From assembly GCF_022682495.2 (NCBI RefSeq), contig NC_071389.1, positions 6,253,199-6,317,198 of the forward strand: a DNA stretch of 64,000 bases. Reading direction: 5' to 3'. The notes under the pieces were generated by a model. That model searched no databases and was not told the origin of the DNA. It saw nothing but the letters and a program-made list of their open reading frames with translations. Below, one piece after another: positions 1-9,564 of this stretch. The translations under genes and the position numbers were made by a program. The stretch comes from Desmodus rotundus. Lineage: Eukaryota > Chordata > Mammalia > Chiroptera > Phyllostomidae. How positions within the stretch are numbered: position 1 is the stretch's first letter; each line of letters starts with the position of its first letter.

Positions 1-240
1 CCATGGCAGGCGAAAAGAGGCTTCGATCCACTCGGAGAACCAATCGGCCGTGAGTTAACTTCAGTCACTTCCACGCACACATCCGGTGCATCGCTACTAT
101 AATTCCCCTCTGTGTTGGGGACTTGCAACGGTGCTTAGCCCGCGGTGGGGTACTAGGGATGGCACTAAGCGCTGGTAGGCGGAGGTTCGTGACCTTTCCC
201 GGAATAATTATGAAAGGACAGTGTGAGCCGTGCCGGCGTC
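1..240. other. CpG-rich segment at window edge
   Basis: These 240 bases contain many CpG dinucleotides and sit next to strongly AT-rich DNA that begins near 240. No ORF or splice pattern is convincing. In mammals the divergently transcribed MTOR promoter lies upstream of UBIAD1, so this could be the shore of that CpG island; that is inference, because no MTOR exon sequence was recognised. It could also be an unrelated GC-rich patch. Confidence 0.35.
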
Positions 241-2487
241 CTTAAATTACTTTTCGGAGTTTCGGAACGTGATTTCTCTTCTGTTAAATGTAATATGCAT
301 TTGAAAAGTTTTTTACTTAGATTTCCCACTTTTCCAAAATTATCTAGCTCACAAGGTCATTCACGAGAAACCATAGCCAAATTTCAACCAAATGATCTAC
401 TCGTAAAGTAATTTCAAAACATCATTTTAAAAACTTTTTAAAAAAGCAATAGCAAAAAGCAATAAACTATATCTCAATTTTTTAAAAAAATCAACCTGCT
501 TATAATAAATATTGAAAATTCCTAAATATTTCAAATAGTCTGATTAAAATAATTCATTTATATTAAGGAAAACCTATGTTGACATTAATAATAGTATTGT
601 AAATGAATATTTGCTGAGAAGGAAGAGGGTTCACAATTTGTTAAAAAATGTTATACAACAATGTAAGTATAATACAACCCTTAAAAAACATTTATACATT
701 TCTTATGTGTTTGTTACCATGGGGAAAATATACAACTAAGATGTACTGGAATTTGAGAAGGCACACTTTCTTTTCTTTATACATTACCATCAATTACTTG
801 TGTACTAATAGAAGTGTTCATTTATTTATTTATCTATTTCTAAACACAGCCTTCAATGGAAACTGTGTTTCTAGAGCCCCAAGGGAGCTGAGTTGCATAG
901 GCAGAAATTCCTGCTCCCGGTCCCTGATTGGTCTGTCCTTATGTAGATAAGGATTCCAAATCCTCACTGTTTGATGGTCCTAAAGGCATTGTCCTGATTG
1001 GCCAGAATGGAGCTGTTCTGATTGGCCAGTGAAGACGTTGATGGGGATGTAGTTGCCCATCTCTGGTTGAACGGCAACCTCAGTTCTACTGATTGAAATA
1101 GGATACCAGGAACTCCATCATAAAGGTTGGCTCAGGTAGGAGGAGCCCATTGCAGGCAGGCAGCTTCTCCCTGAAGTGCATTTGGCAGGGGTGGCCCCAG
1201 TTTAGAAATGAACGGCTGTTAGGCTCTGTTTTTTCTGTTGTTTGGGTTTTTTTTTTTAGGGAACACCAGGAGCCCTTCTTAGTAGGTATCTTTTTTCTCA
1301 GGGTCCACATTTCCGTGGTAGGCACTGTTGTGGGGGTTAAATGCAAATATATGTAAAGTACCTGAAACACTATGTGACACATACAAACAGTCAATAAATG
1401 CTGTTACTGTTATTTATGAATGTTTCTACGAGGCAGGTTGTATTGTTCCCACTTTATACTTTATCCATTAGTAAACTGGCATACGGGGGGATTGAGTCAT
1501 AGACTTGGTAAGTGATGAGTTAAAAAATACATGCTTCTTCCTCTTGTCCCACTTGGTAGTATAGGATACCTGTGTTTGGCCAGCATTGCAAATATGTGCT
1601 GGATGCTAAAGTTGTCAATTAACAGCCAGCTAGCTGGTAGGGAAGTATGTCTGCACATAGCTGGCTTCACGGTGGTTGTGACATGTGAGGTCATTATGCT
1701 CTGTCTTGAAATTCTTAATGATTTTTGAATAAGGGGCCTCATATTTTTATTTTGCACTGGGTACCAAAATTATGCAGTCAGTCCTGTGTACATATATATT
1801 TGTATTATAACTTTCACTGATACGAAGGATGTGTGGCATATACTTACACATAACAAACTACACAATATTTTTTACTGTAAACTTCCTATAGCCAACTGAT
1901 TCTAGCAGTATGCTTTTAATTTTGGATATTGTGTGGCCTCCCTATGGTTGCAATTGACCAATGAGTATAGTTCTAACAGAAATGTTGGTTGATATTTTCT
2001 TTTACATTAATGAATAAGAAGAAAGTGAAACAATCAAGAGATATCTTGAACTTTCACTAGTTTGTGAATGATATGAAAGTTTCTTTGCTGAAACAAATAA
2101 TAATTCTCCAATACTGGAACATTTCCTCAAATTTTTTTGCTATTATTTACAACCTACGGGCTATTGAGTTAACACACTTTTAAGTTTAAACTGCATGATA
2201 AACTGTTTTCAGTCACTTTCTGAAGTCTAGATGACCAGCAAAACAATTATCAAGCATTTGCTGATTTGCGTGCCATAAATACTCCTGCTATGGCAGATTT
2301 CCGTCTACCAATGGATGTCACTCAAAAGCCAGCAAGAGATGAGCGGCAGCACATTGTTACATAATAGTCCCCCAATGCAGTTACAGCAAATGTGAACAAC
2401 CAGAAGAGCATAAATGATAAAATGTAGTAACTAGGAAGTAATGAGCTTTGAGTATTTGTTACTTTTGTTTTAAATATAATTTATCTA
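241..2487. other. AT-rich upstream intergenic DNA
   Basis: No gene is supported here; all ORFs are short and uncharacteristic. The first kilobase is very AT-rich. ATTGG (inverted CCAAT) boxes recur around 925-1025. The part near 2220-2440 is unique, non-repetitive-looking sequence. MIR pieces are listed separately. Confidence 0.6.
1310..1530. repeat. MIR SINE pieces (3' end + strand, then antisense piece)
   Basis: Positions 1335-1414 read like a MIR 3' end (GGTTAAATG, then ...CAATAAATGCTGTTA). It is followed at about 1420-1530 by a segment resembling the antisense MIR body (CATTAGTAAACTGGCATA). Both are diverged ancient copies, and the boundaries are approximate. Confidence 0.5.
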
Positions 2488-2492
2488 ATTGT

Positions 2493-2946
2493 TGTTAGGT
2501 GGGAGTGCCTCAAGAAACCGGATGGACGCAGTGAGCTCAGGGGAGCAGGGTTTATTAGCAGGAAAAAGAGGGGAAGTGGAGGCAACGGAGGGAGGCTGGG
2601 GAGCCAACCAAGGGAGGTTGGGACTCCTGGGGGAAAATGGAGGAGCCAACCAAGGAAGGTTGGGACTCCTGGGGGAAAATGGAGGAGCCAACCAAGAGAA
2701 GTTTGGACTCGCTCGGTTGTTCTTAAATCAGGGTTTTTAAGTGCAAAAAACTGCAGTTGGGGTATCAGAGTCTGATTGGCTAGAGCTGGTGGCTGGGTGA
2801 AAGCTGCATACTGCTATGTTGAATAGGCTGACCCCAGACCCTAATCTTCATCAGTTTTTCCTGGGTAAGGTCTGCAGGCAGATTCCCACGATAACATTTT
2901 CTCACCTGGTGATTTTCATTCCTCCTAGGCCTGCCCAGACCTAACA
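2493..2946 (-). mobile_element. Solo retroviral LTR (endogenous retrovirus)
   Basis: A 454-bp element begins TGTTAGGT and ends ACCTAACA, a perfect 8-bp terminal inverted repeat of LTR type. It is flanked by identical 5-bp target duplications ATTGT (2488-2492 and 2947-2951). Read on the minus strand it has a CCAAT box (ATTGG at 2775-2779 on +), an AT-rich TATA-like element (2732-2740), and an AATAAA signal (TTTATT at 2551-2556 on +) about 60 bases before the end, which is the U3-R-U5 order. No internal retroviral sequence lies beside it, so it is a solo LTR left by recombination. The layout looks gammaretrovirus-like, but that class usually leaves 4-bp duplications, so the class is uncertain. 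It is non-coding. Confidence 0.85.
2601..2712. repeat. 42-bp tandem repeat inside the LTR
   Basis: Two near-identical 42-bp units (2601-2642 and 2643-2684) and a diverged partial third (2685 to about 2712) each begin GAGCCAACCAAG. The units lie between the TATA-like box and the polyadenylation signal of the minus-strand LTR, so in its putative R or leader region. Only one or two differences separate the first two units, suggesting recent duplication or conversion. Confidence 0.9.
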
Positions 2947-3249
2947 ATTGTAAGTTTTGTGTAGTTTAATTTTGAATAATGGCTGTGCTTAATGACTGGC
3001 TCACAAAATTCCTAAAAATTTAACTGCCTCTCTCCAGTCAGAAGGAGCTACTGAAGCTCCCAGAAGGTGGGCAATGAAAACACAGAGCTGACCACCTGGT
3101 AAGGTGGGAAAGGCGGTTATTTGTATAATATGAATAAGTAAGTAAAATAAAATATGGATTACAGGGCAGGTGGGTAACTCATGGCATTGGTAACTCAACA
3201 GAAAGCGAGAATTTTTCCTGTTGTATTATTAGAATTAATCATTTCGTAG

Positions 3250-3405
3250 ACATCCCTCCCCATTTCAGAGCTTCAGGTTTCCCATTTAAACGTGGGGGGT
3301 GGGGATAATTATACCTTATCTCCCTCAGTGTGCTTCCTGATTGTTGTCCATTTTGTTAACTGCTGTTGTTAGGAGCTCAATAAATGCCTGTTGCATGCAT
3401 AACGC
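3250..3405 (+). repeat. MIR-like SINE fragment
   Basis: The stretch runs from CCCATTTCAGAGC to GAGCTCAATAAATGCCTGTTG, resembling the 3' half of a MIR/L2-type element. It is old and diverged and lies just upstream of the UBIAD1 CpG island. Confidence 0.45.
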
Positions 3406-3678
3406 ATGAAAAAAATTGAATGCGCCCTATTTCGGTGAATGAAACTCTTGATAAGTCGGAAAGCCACACTTATTGGTGGTGGAACCTGTAACTCTAGGCG
3501 AGGTTGTATCCGCCAAGTCTGTGAGCAGCTGCCCCGCGCAGACCGCAGGCGAGGAAAACGCCGGACCTCCGTGTTGTCCTCCGGCCCCGCCCCCAGCCCC
3601 GGCCCCGCCCCCGCCCCGCTGGGCTCGGCCAGTTCGGTCAGCCCTTGTTTCCCGCCCGGCCTCCAGAGGCGGGCGCAC

Positions 3679-3689
3679 AAGATGGCGGC
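3679..3689 (+). promoter_or_regulatory. YY1-type element AAGATGGCGGC
   Basis: This is an exact match to the extended YY1 motif AAGATGGCGGC, which in mammalian CpG-island promoters typically sits immediately downstream of the transcription start and can provide an ATG. Here the ATG (3682) opens a 23-codon ORF out of frame with UBIAD1, so it would act as an upstream ORF if transcribed. Confidence 0.7.
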
Positions 3690-3988
3690 CCCAGGAGTTC
3701 AAGGAGCTCCTGGAGGCCCGGGGAGGCGGCTACCTGTCGCCCTTGGGCTCTAGTTCCGGGCTGGGGTCCGGAGACAGGCTTCGCCCAAGTGACAGGAAGC
3801 TCGAACTGTGCTACTGCGCTTCGTGGGGTGCCAGGCCCGCTTGGTACTGCCCCGGGGCCCGCTGCCTCCCCAGCCCTGCCCCGGGGCGGAACTGGAGGAA
3901 GGTCAGAACCGGCCGCCCCGCCCTGTCCCTCCCCGTCTCACTGGCAGTCGCTTTTCAGTGGGTGGCTCACTATTAACTTTGATTCAGC

Positions 3989-3994
3989 CACGTG
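3989..3994. promoter_or_regulatory. E-box CACGTG in UBIAD1 leader
   Basis: The palindromic CACGTG E-box lies 8 bases upstream of the UBIAD1 start codon. It matches the core bound by USF, MYC/MAX or TFE-family factors. Occupancy is not shown by sequence. Confidence 0.45.
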
Positions 3995-4001
3995 CACCTC
4001 C

Positions 4002-4524
4002 ATGGCGGCCTCGCAGGTCCCGGGGGAGAAGATTAGCATCCAGGCGGGAGAGACGGCCGGGGACGGGGACCTGCTGGGGAACGACAGTCTGGAGTGGGAC
4101 AGACCCCTCCCGCGCTCCTGGAGGCAGAAGTGCGCTTCCTATGTGCTGGCCCTGCGGCCCTGGAGCTTCAGTGCCTCACTGACCCCGGTGGCCCTGGGCA
4201 GTGCCTTGGCCTATAGATCCCAGGGCGTCCTGGATCCCAGACTGTTGGTGGGTTGTGCCGTGGCAGTTCTGGCTGTGCACGGGGCTGGCAATTTGGTCAA
4301 CACTTACTATGACTTTTCCAAGGGAATTGACCACAAAAAGAGTGATGACAGGACCCTGGTAGACCGGATCTTGGAACCCCAGGATGTTGTCCGGTTTGGA
4401 GTCTTCCTCTACACTTTGGGCTGTGTCTGTGCCGCTTGCCTGTACTACCTGTCCCCTCTGAAACTGGAGCACTTGGCTCTCATCTACTTTGGAGGCCTGT
4501 CTGGCTCCTTCCTCTACACAGGAG
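4002..4524 (+). CDS. UBIAD1: UBIAD1 exon 1 coding part (residues 1-174 and first base of codon 175)
   Basis: This exon encodes the N-terminal half of UbiA prenyltransferase domain-containing protein 1. The enzyme acts in ER/Golgi membranes, transferring a geranylgeranyl chain to menadione to make menaquinone-4 (vitamin K2); it also binds HMG-CoA reductase in a sterol- and geranylgeranyl-controlled way. The start ATG is in good context (CTCCATGG) and gives the family N-terminus [11 protein letters not shown] short variable cytosolic tail (to about residue 38) is followed by the conserved [10 protein letters not shown] segment and alternating hydrophobic helices. The first Asp-rich motif is N100-T-Y-Y-D104 plus D110 ([11 protein letters not shown]), which binds Mg-diphosphate. 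Human UBIAD1 has 338 residues; this one has 336, the difference lying in the N-terminal tail. The exon ends GGAG|GTAAGA, a strong donor in phase 1. Mutations at the equivalent of N100 cause Schnyder corneal dystrophy in people; the residue is normal here. Confidence 0.97.
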
Positions 4525-4659
4525 GTAAGAATTGGCCTGATGCCTGTGCTGGAAGTCTTAGCTGTATGTCCTAGAAACTACTGCTTCGTGCAGAAGTTAG
4601 AAGCAGAGGAGTGATGTCAAAAGCTCTTCTCAGGCCACTATGTGAAATCCACACACAGA

Positions 4660-4858
4660 TTTTATTTATTTATTTGTAGAGAAAGGGGAAGGGAGGGAGA
4701 ATGAGAGGGAGAAAAGCATCGACCTGTTGCCTCTCGTATGCACCCTGACTGGGAACTGAACCTACAACCTAGATATGTGCCCTGATCAGGAATCAAACCG
4801 GCGACCTTTCCCTTTGCGGGGGCCACGCTCCAACTAATTGAGCCACACTGGTCAGGGC
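4660..4858 (-). mobile_element. VES bat SINE (minus strand)
   Basis: A tRNA-derived SINE lies in reverse orientation: the T-rich tail (TTTATTTATTTATTTG) is at 4660-4675 and the GCCCTGAC head, read on minus, ends at 4858. The internal B-box-like sequence and the paired CCCTGATCAGG/CCCTGACTGGG blocks are typical of bat VES copies. Target duplications are not clear. It is more diverged than the copies at 47.5 and 51.8 kb. Confidence 0.85.
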
Positions 4859-4921
4859 AATGTGGGTTATTTTGAAAAGAGTAGTAGATGGAGAAGATCT
4901 GACTTGGCTTATGGATGTTAG

Positions 4922-5025
4922 AGATATATATATATATACACACACACACACATACACATATCTATATATGTACCCATATATGAATATATATGCACAAACA
5001 CACACTATATATATTCATATACATA
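4922..5025. repeat. Compound (TA)n/(CA)n microsatellite
   Basis: An alternating TA tract, a CA tract and further TATATA interruptions fill this stretch. It abuts the exon-1-like copy that begins at 5026. Another short TATATA patch follows at about 5150-5185. Confidence 0.9.
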
Positions 5026-5086
5026 GTTAACACTTCCTGTGACTTTTCCAAGGGCATCGTCCACACCAAGCTTGATGACGGGACCC
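5026..5086 (+). pseudogene. UBIAD1: Partial copy of UBIAD1 exon 1 inside intron 1
   Basis: Positions 5026-5086 align without gaps to exon 1 positions 4296-4356 (constant offset 730): 50 of 61 bases match (82%), including a 15-base identical run around GACTTTTCCAAGGG. Translated in the exon's frame, 14 of 20 codons keep the same residue and there is no stop. Eight of the eleven changes alter an amino acid, hitting both tyrosines of the NTYYD motif, so it looks like a decaying, non-functional copy. Homology stops on the left at the TA/CA microsatellite and fades on the right after 5086. An AG precedes the copy (ATACATAG), but no good splice donor follows. It may be a local duplication or the relic of an inserted UBIAD1-derived fragment; an alternative exon is less likely. 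Confidence 0.8.
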
Positions 5087-5539
5087 ATACGCTGCACGAA
5101 TCGGTTTTTTGTGTGTTTCAGTTGCATTTTTATCTTTCGTGAGTCATATGACATATATATATGAGTCATTTCCACATATATATGGACATTTTTGTTTCTA
5201 GTTTCTTTTTGCTGGTCATATCTTGTAATGCCAGTTCCAAATTTTAGTGGAAGTCACTTTGAAGAGCTCAAAATTGTGCTTTCAGCTTGTTTGCTAGGCG
5301 CCTCACGGTAGCCGCTGACTAAGGTGGTGATGGCCAGGTGGCTCAGCCCTATTTACCGAGCGCTCATTATGCACCAGCACTGTTTGGTCTCTGTGAACAC
5401 AGCAGTCCCAGACCCTTGCTCTTGTAAAAGTCGGGTTCCCAGCATTTGGGACTTTGGATGCTGAAACCACTAAAGCTCCTGGTAAGCTAGGTGGGTTGGT
5501 ATCCTGATTACATCAGTCGGATATAAGAGTCTGGGTTCA

Positions 5540-5960
5540 GGTGAGAGATCTGAGCGGGAGGTACAGATACTTGGGAATCCATGTAGATGGCACGTAGATG
5601 AAGTTGTATGACGGGGTGAGACCACCAGAGGAGGGAGTGCCGACAGAGATGGGAGGGGGACCAGGACAGTCCTGGGCACTCGGACATTAAGAGAAGGGAG
5701 CTGTGACAGAGCATCTGGAGGAGAAAGAATACCAAGAGACTGATGTCCTGGCAGCTGTTTGTAAAAAGTTCAGTAAAGGAAATCAATGGCCGCTGTGACA
5801 GAATGTCTAAGGTGGCAGTGGGGGGAGAGGCCCGTTCTGTAAAGGTGACACTTAAACTTGGACTTGAAGGATAAGGAGCCAGCCATGGGGCAGAATCGGA
5901 GTCTGATTCAGGTGCCGAATCCTTCAAGGCTGAAGGAACAGCAAATGTAAATGCTCAGGA
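5540..5960. repeat. Probable L2 LINE fragment
   Basis: Strings such as CTTGGACTTGAAGGATAAGG and GGCTGAAGGAACAGCAAATG match the pattern of degenerate L2 internal sequence common in mammals. Boundaries and strand are uncertain, and no intact reading frame exists. Confidence 0.5.
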
Positions 5961-7085
5961 GTGGGGGAGAGCTTGGCATCCTCTAGGGTACTCCAGAAGG
6001 CCAATATGTTCGGGAGGGAGAACGGAGATAGAGTTGGAGAGGTAGTGGGGGGGCTAAATCACGCTGGCCTTCCAGGGCCTCAGTCTCCTGTGCTGGATCC
6101 CAACCTGCAGGCTTACTCCTTGGACTGCTTTCCTCTGTCTCCATTTCCTCCTTGTGATTTTGACCAGTCCCGAGGCTTCAGATGCTATCTGTTAAGCTGC
6201 TGAGCCACAGATGTGTATACCTCTGGCCCAGATCTCTCCGCTGAACTCCAGACTCACATTCAGCTTCTTGCTCAGTGACTCCTCTTGCAGATCTCCAGAC
6301 ATCTCCAGCTAAACATGTCCGAAATAAAATTCTGACCTTCTCCCCAAAGAAACCTGCTCTCCCACAGCTTTCCCCCTCTTACTCGATGGCAACATCACCC
6401 TTTTAGTTCTTGAGGCTGAAAATCATGGGTGTCATCCTGACTCTCTCATTTGCATCCTGTCCATCAGCAAATCTGGTTGACTCTACTTTTAAATGCATCT
6501 GGGATATGACCATCGCTCACCACGTTCTGCCACTGCCACCCTCATCTGCCTTGAGTTTTACGGCAGGTTCTCTACTGATCCCTGCACCAACCGCTGCCTC
6601 CCCCCACCCCCCATCTTGTTCAGAGTAAAGGCCAAGGTCTTTCCGATGATCCCAGGACCGTTACCTGCCCATCTTCTCCTGTCCGCCCAACTCCAATCTG
6701 CCCTCTGTCTTTCCTCCTGCTCACAGGCTCCAGCACGCTGCCCTCCTGGCTGTTTCTGGGACACGCCAGGGGTGCTCCCATCTCACAGACTCTTCGGAGA
6801 GTCTGCCTCCTGGACTTGGAATGCTCTTCCCTGTGCTATCTGTACGATTCCCTTTCCAACCGCCTCGACCCGTTTGTCCGCTGTTTAGCAAGTACCCTAT
6901 TTACAGTAAAATTACAAAACAGTGCTTTTTGCAGCAGCTGTGAAAGAATACCATCACACACAAACATGCGCACCCTGTTTCCCGTGCCCCGCCCCCCACT
7001 GTCTTCCTTAATGCCCCTCTGCCTTTTCATCACAGCCAGTACTGCCTTTTAACACAAGTAAGTACTGACTTCGTTAGTTACCGTC
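5961..7085. other. Intronic stretch without recognised gene
   Basis: Pyrimidine-rich, moderately diverged sequence. Parts of 6100-6900 read like an old antisense LINE/L2-type pattern, but no boundary can be assigned. No ORF resembles a known protein. Confidence 0.5.
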
Positions 7086-7087
7086 CG

Positions 7088-7192
7088 CCTTACACTGTAA
7101 GCTGCCTGGGGTTAGGGATTTTAGTCTGTTCTCTGCCAAACCCATGTGCCTGGCATGTGGTTAGTACTTCATCGTTACTGAATGAACAAATG
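7088..7192 (+). repeat. L2 3' end
   Basis: Ends with the L2-type string TGCCTGGCATGTGGTTAGTACTT followed by ACTGAATGAACAAATG. It is an ancient copy. Confidence 0.6.
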
Positions 7193-7204
7193 GGGGGGCT
7201 GAAA

Positions 7205-7905
7205 TGTATTGAGCAGAGTAACGATTTTACATTTTTTTCCTGAACGTTGTCAATCATATATCAACGTCACACTGTGAAATGCACAGATCTTAAGTGTTAT
7301 GGTTCAGTGACTTTGGCAGGTGCACACTGCTGTGTAACCCACACCCCATCGTGACACAGAACATTTCCATCGCCCTTGGAAGCTTCCTTGTGCTTCCTTC
7401 CTGTCAGCCCCCACTCTCCCTGCCTGTCTGGAGGCAACCAGTGTTCTGATTTTTTTCGCATAGATTTGTTCTTCCTGCTCTAGGACGTCCTGTAAGTGGA
7501 ACTATTCAGTGTGAATTCTCGGGCCAGGCTTCTGCTCAGCATGAGGCTGTTGAGATTCGTCCTGTTGCAATGTGCGTGAGCAGTCCCTTTGTGTTGCTGT
7601 GCGGTGCCTGTTGTACGGACATACCACAACTTGTGTATTCGTTTGCCTGGTCTTCAGCATCTGGCTTGTTTCCATATTTTGACTGTTATGCCTGAACGTT
7701 CGTGTTCAAGTCTTTTTGTAGATATTGGTTTTTGCTTTTCTTGGGTAAATGCCTTGGGATGGAATCGTTGAGTGATAGGGTAGGTGATGTTTAACTTTAT
7801 GAGAAGCTGCCAAAGTGTTTTCACACCTGGTTGTACTGCTCTTTCCCATCAGCAGTGTGGGAGTTCCAGTTGCTCCATATTCTGGCCAGCATTTTGATTC
7901 ACATT
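7205..7905. repeat. Old L1 (L1M-type) fragment
   Basis: The stretch contains the well-known L1M 3'-region pattern (GTGTTCTGATTTTTTTCGC, TTGGGTAAATGCCTTGGGAT, AGTTCCAGTTGCTCCATATT). It is diverged and has no coding capacity. Orientation is not assigned. Confidence 0.75.
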
Positions 7906-8769
7906 TTAACAAATTCATTCCGGCTGCTATGCAGAGAGCTAGCCCAATATTTCACTATGCTGGTTCATTTGGAAAATGGTGTTGGAGGGGCGGGAATGCC
8001 TTAAAGGAAGCTTCCAGGTGGGCCACACGTCTGAGTCGGTGGACAGGTGAGCCACATGTTGGGTGCTCGGGACACCTGGGCCTTCTCCTCGGGGCTCTGG
8101 CACTTTCTTGTGTCAGATGACCTCGAGGAGGTTGCCAGACCCTCCTCACCCCCAGAGTGGGTGTGCAGTTGGTTTTGTGGGGCGTGTTGAAGGCGGGGGC
8201 TGACCCACGCAGGCACGTGTTTCTGTTCCTCTTGCCCACATCGTGTTTTTGCCAGGTGGTCTCAGGAGGTGTTCTTGGGTAATCTGGCCAGAGTCGAGGC
8301 TTTAGAGCTGTGTGTTTTCCTTCCGCAGCTAGAGTCCTTAAGTCTGCGTGGAGAGCCGGGAACATGAGCTAAAGAGAAGTAGGCCCCGGTGGAGAACCTT
8401 GCTAGATCTGTGCTGGGAGTACCCCTGCCCGGCATCTTCCTCGGGCAGGGGTCCCGCAGTCCCGCCTTTCCTCGGTTTCATGTGCCGTAGTTTCAGTTTT
8501 CTGAAACCTTGCGCTGTCTGCCTTGTCCCACCCTGGACATGAGTCACCCCTTTGCCCAGCATGTCCACGCCGTATACGCTGCCCGCCCATTAGCCAGTTA
8601 GTAGCCGTCTTGCTTATCACATTGCCTGTTGAGATATCTCAGTGCTTGAGTTCAAGTGACCTTTCTTTTACTCACTAATGGCCCTGACGTACAAGAGCAG
8701 TGACGCTGGCAATTCGGATACGCCGAAGAGGAGCCGTAAAGTGTCTCCTTTAAGTGGAGAGATGTACCG

Positions 8770-8880
8770 TACGTATATAAAAAACATTAAGTGTGGGCTT
8801 CAGTACTCTCCAGTTTCAGGCATCTGCTGGGGGTCTTGGATGAGGGTGGGGGGGCTACTGTAGTCTCCTGAGTATGTGAG
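8770..8880. repeat. Possible Tigger-type DNA transposon fragment
   Basis: TTTCAGGCATCTGCTGGGGG followed by TCTTGGA and GGGGGGCTACTGTAG resembles the degenerate ends of Tigger-family mariner elements. Assignment is tentative. Confidence 0.3.
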
Positions 8881-9164
8881 ATATTGCAGAGACTTCGACT
8901 TGCTAGTTTAGAACTGGAGCTGATGCTCTGCTTGAGTGAACTGCCCCCTGGAAGGCACGTCCTCAGGCAAGTAAATTATTTATCAAAACACTGCTTGGGT
9001 CGTACAGAATGAGCTTGCAGAGTGTCAGTGGGTATAAGGGGCCATGCCTGTGATGCACTTCCCTGGGGACACTTCATTCCTGAGAACTGGGGGGTCCTTT
9101 AGCACCAGAGGTCCCCGCCAGATGGAGGTGTTAGCTTGCGCCACGGTGGGAGTCATTTTGCGAT

Positions 9165-9257
9165 GTGAGTGTATCGAGTCCACTCACTGTGCACCTTCAA
9201 CTTACACAATGTTGTGTGTTAATTATTCACAATAAAGCTGGGGGAAAACCCAGACAT
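9165..9257 (+). repeat. L1M-type 3' end with AATAAA
   Basis: The string ACTTACACAATGTTGTGTGT...CACAATAAAGCTGGGGG is typical of old L1 3' termini. The AATAAA at 9231-9236 is a possible cryptic intronic polyadenylation signal for UBIAD1. Confidence 0.55.
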
Positions 9258-9564
9258 CAAAAGCCTGACTACTGGTGTGAAGGTCAACTTAGGCTGAGTC
9301 TTGTTCTTCAGCTGCCGTGGCTCTAGATCCTCTGCAGACTTCCGGCCCTTCTCATTTGAGGTTGCTTGACACGCTGTTGGTTGGTTACCAGTGGTTTTCT
9401 TGTTGCTGAGGCCATGCCTTGGTCGCTCGGTCACATCTGGAGGTTTCCCAGGCTTCTGTGGCAGCATACGTGTGGGTGGCCTCCCACCCATTTCTCCTGC
9501 TTTACTCTGAGTGGAGTGTTTTTTCTGACCGTGGGCCCAGATTTCAGGTGCATGTGACTGTGGC

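Larger units (their letters stand above)
3520..4001 (+). promoter_or_regulatory. UBIAD1 CpG-island promoter and 5'UTR
   Basis: Base composition switches sharply to GC- and CpG-rich at about 3520, and the island continues into exon 1. Several GC boxes (CCCCGCCCC-type) cluster at 3583-3620, and no convincing TATA box is present. This is the usual architecture of a housekeeping promoter. The transcription start is not visible directly; the YY1-type element at 3679 suggests it lies close to that point. The 5'UTR contains a 23-codon upstream ORF from ATG 3682 to a stop at 3751-3753. It also contains an in-frame upstream ATG at 3645 with no stop before the UBIAD1 start. A splice inside the leader cannot be excluded. 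Confidence 0.75.

Noticed and set aside
3473..3976. 167-codon ORF in the UBIAD1 promoter
   Set aside because: It lies in a proline/arginine-rich chance frame of the CpG island, out of frame with UBIAD1.
5000..5140. Alternative UBIAD1 exon made from the exon-1 copy
   Set aside because: An AG lies just before the copy, but the upstream tract is TA/CA-rich rather than pyrimidine-rich, no consensus donor follows, and the catalytic motif tyrosines are changed.
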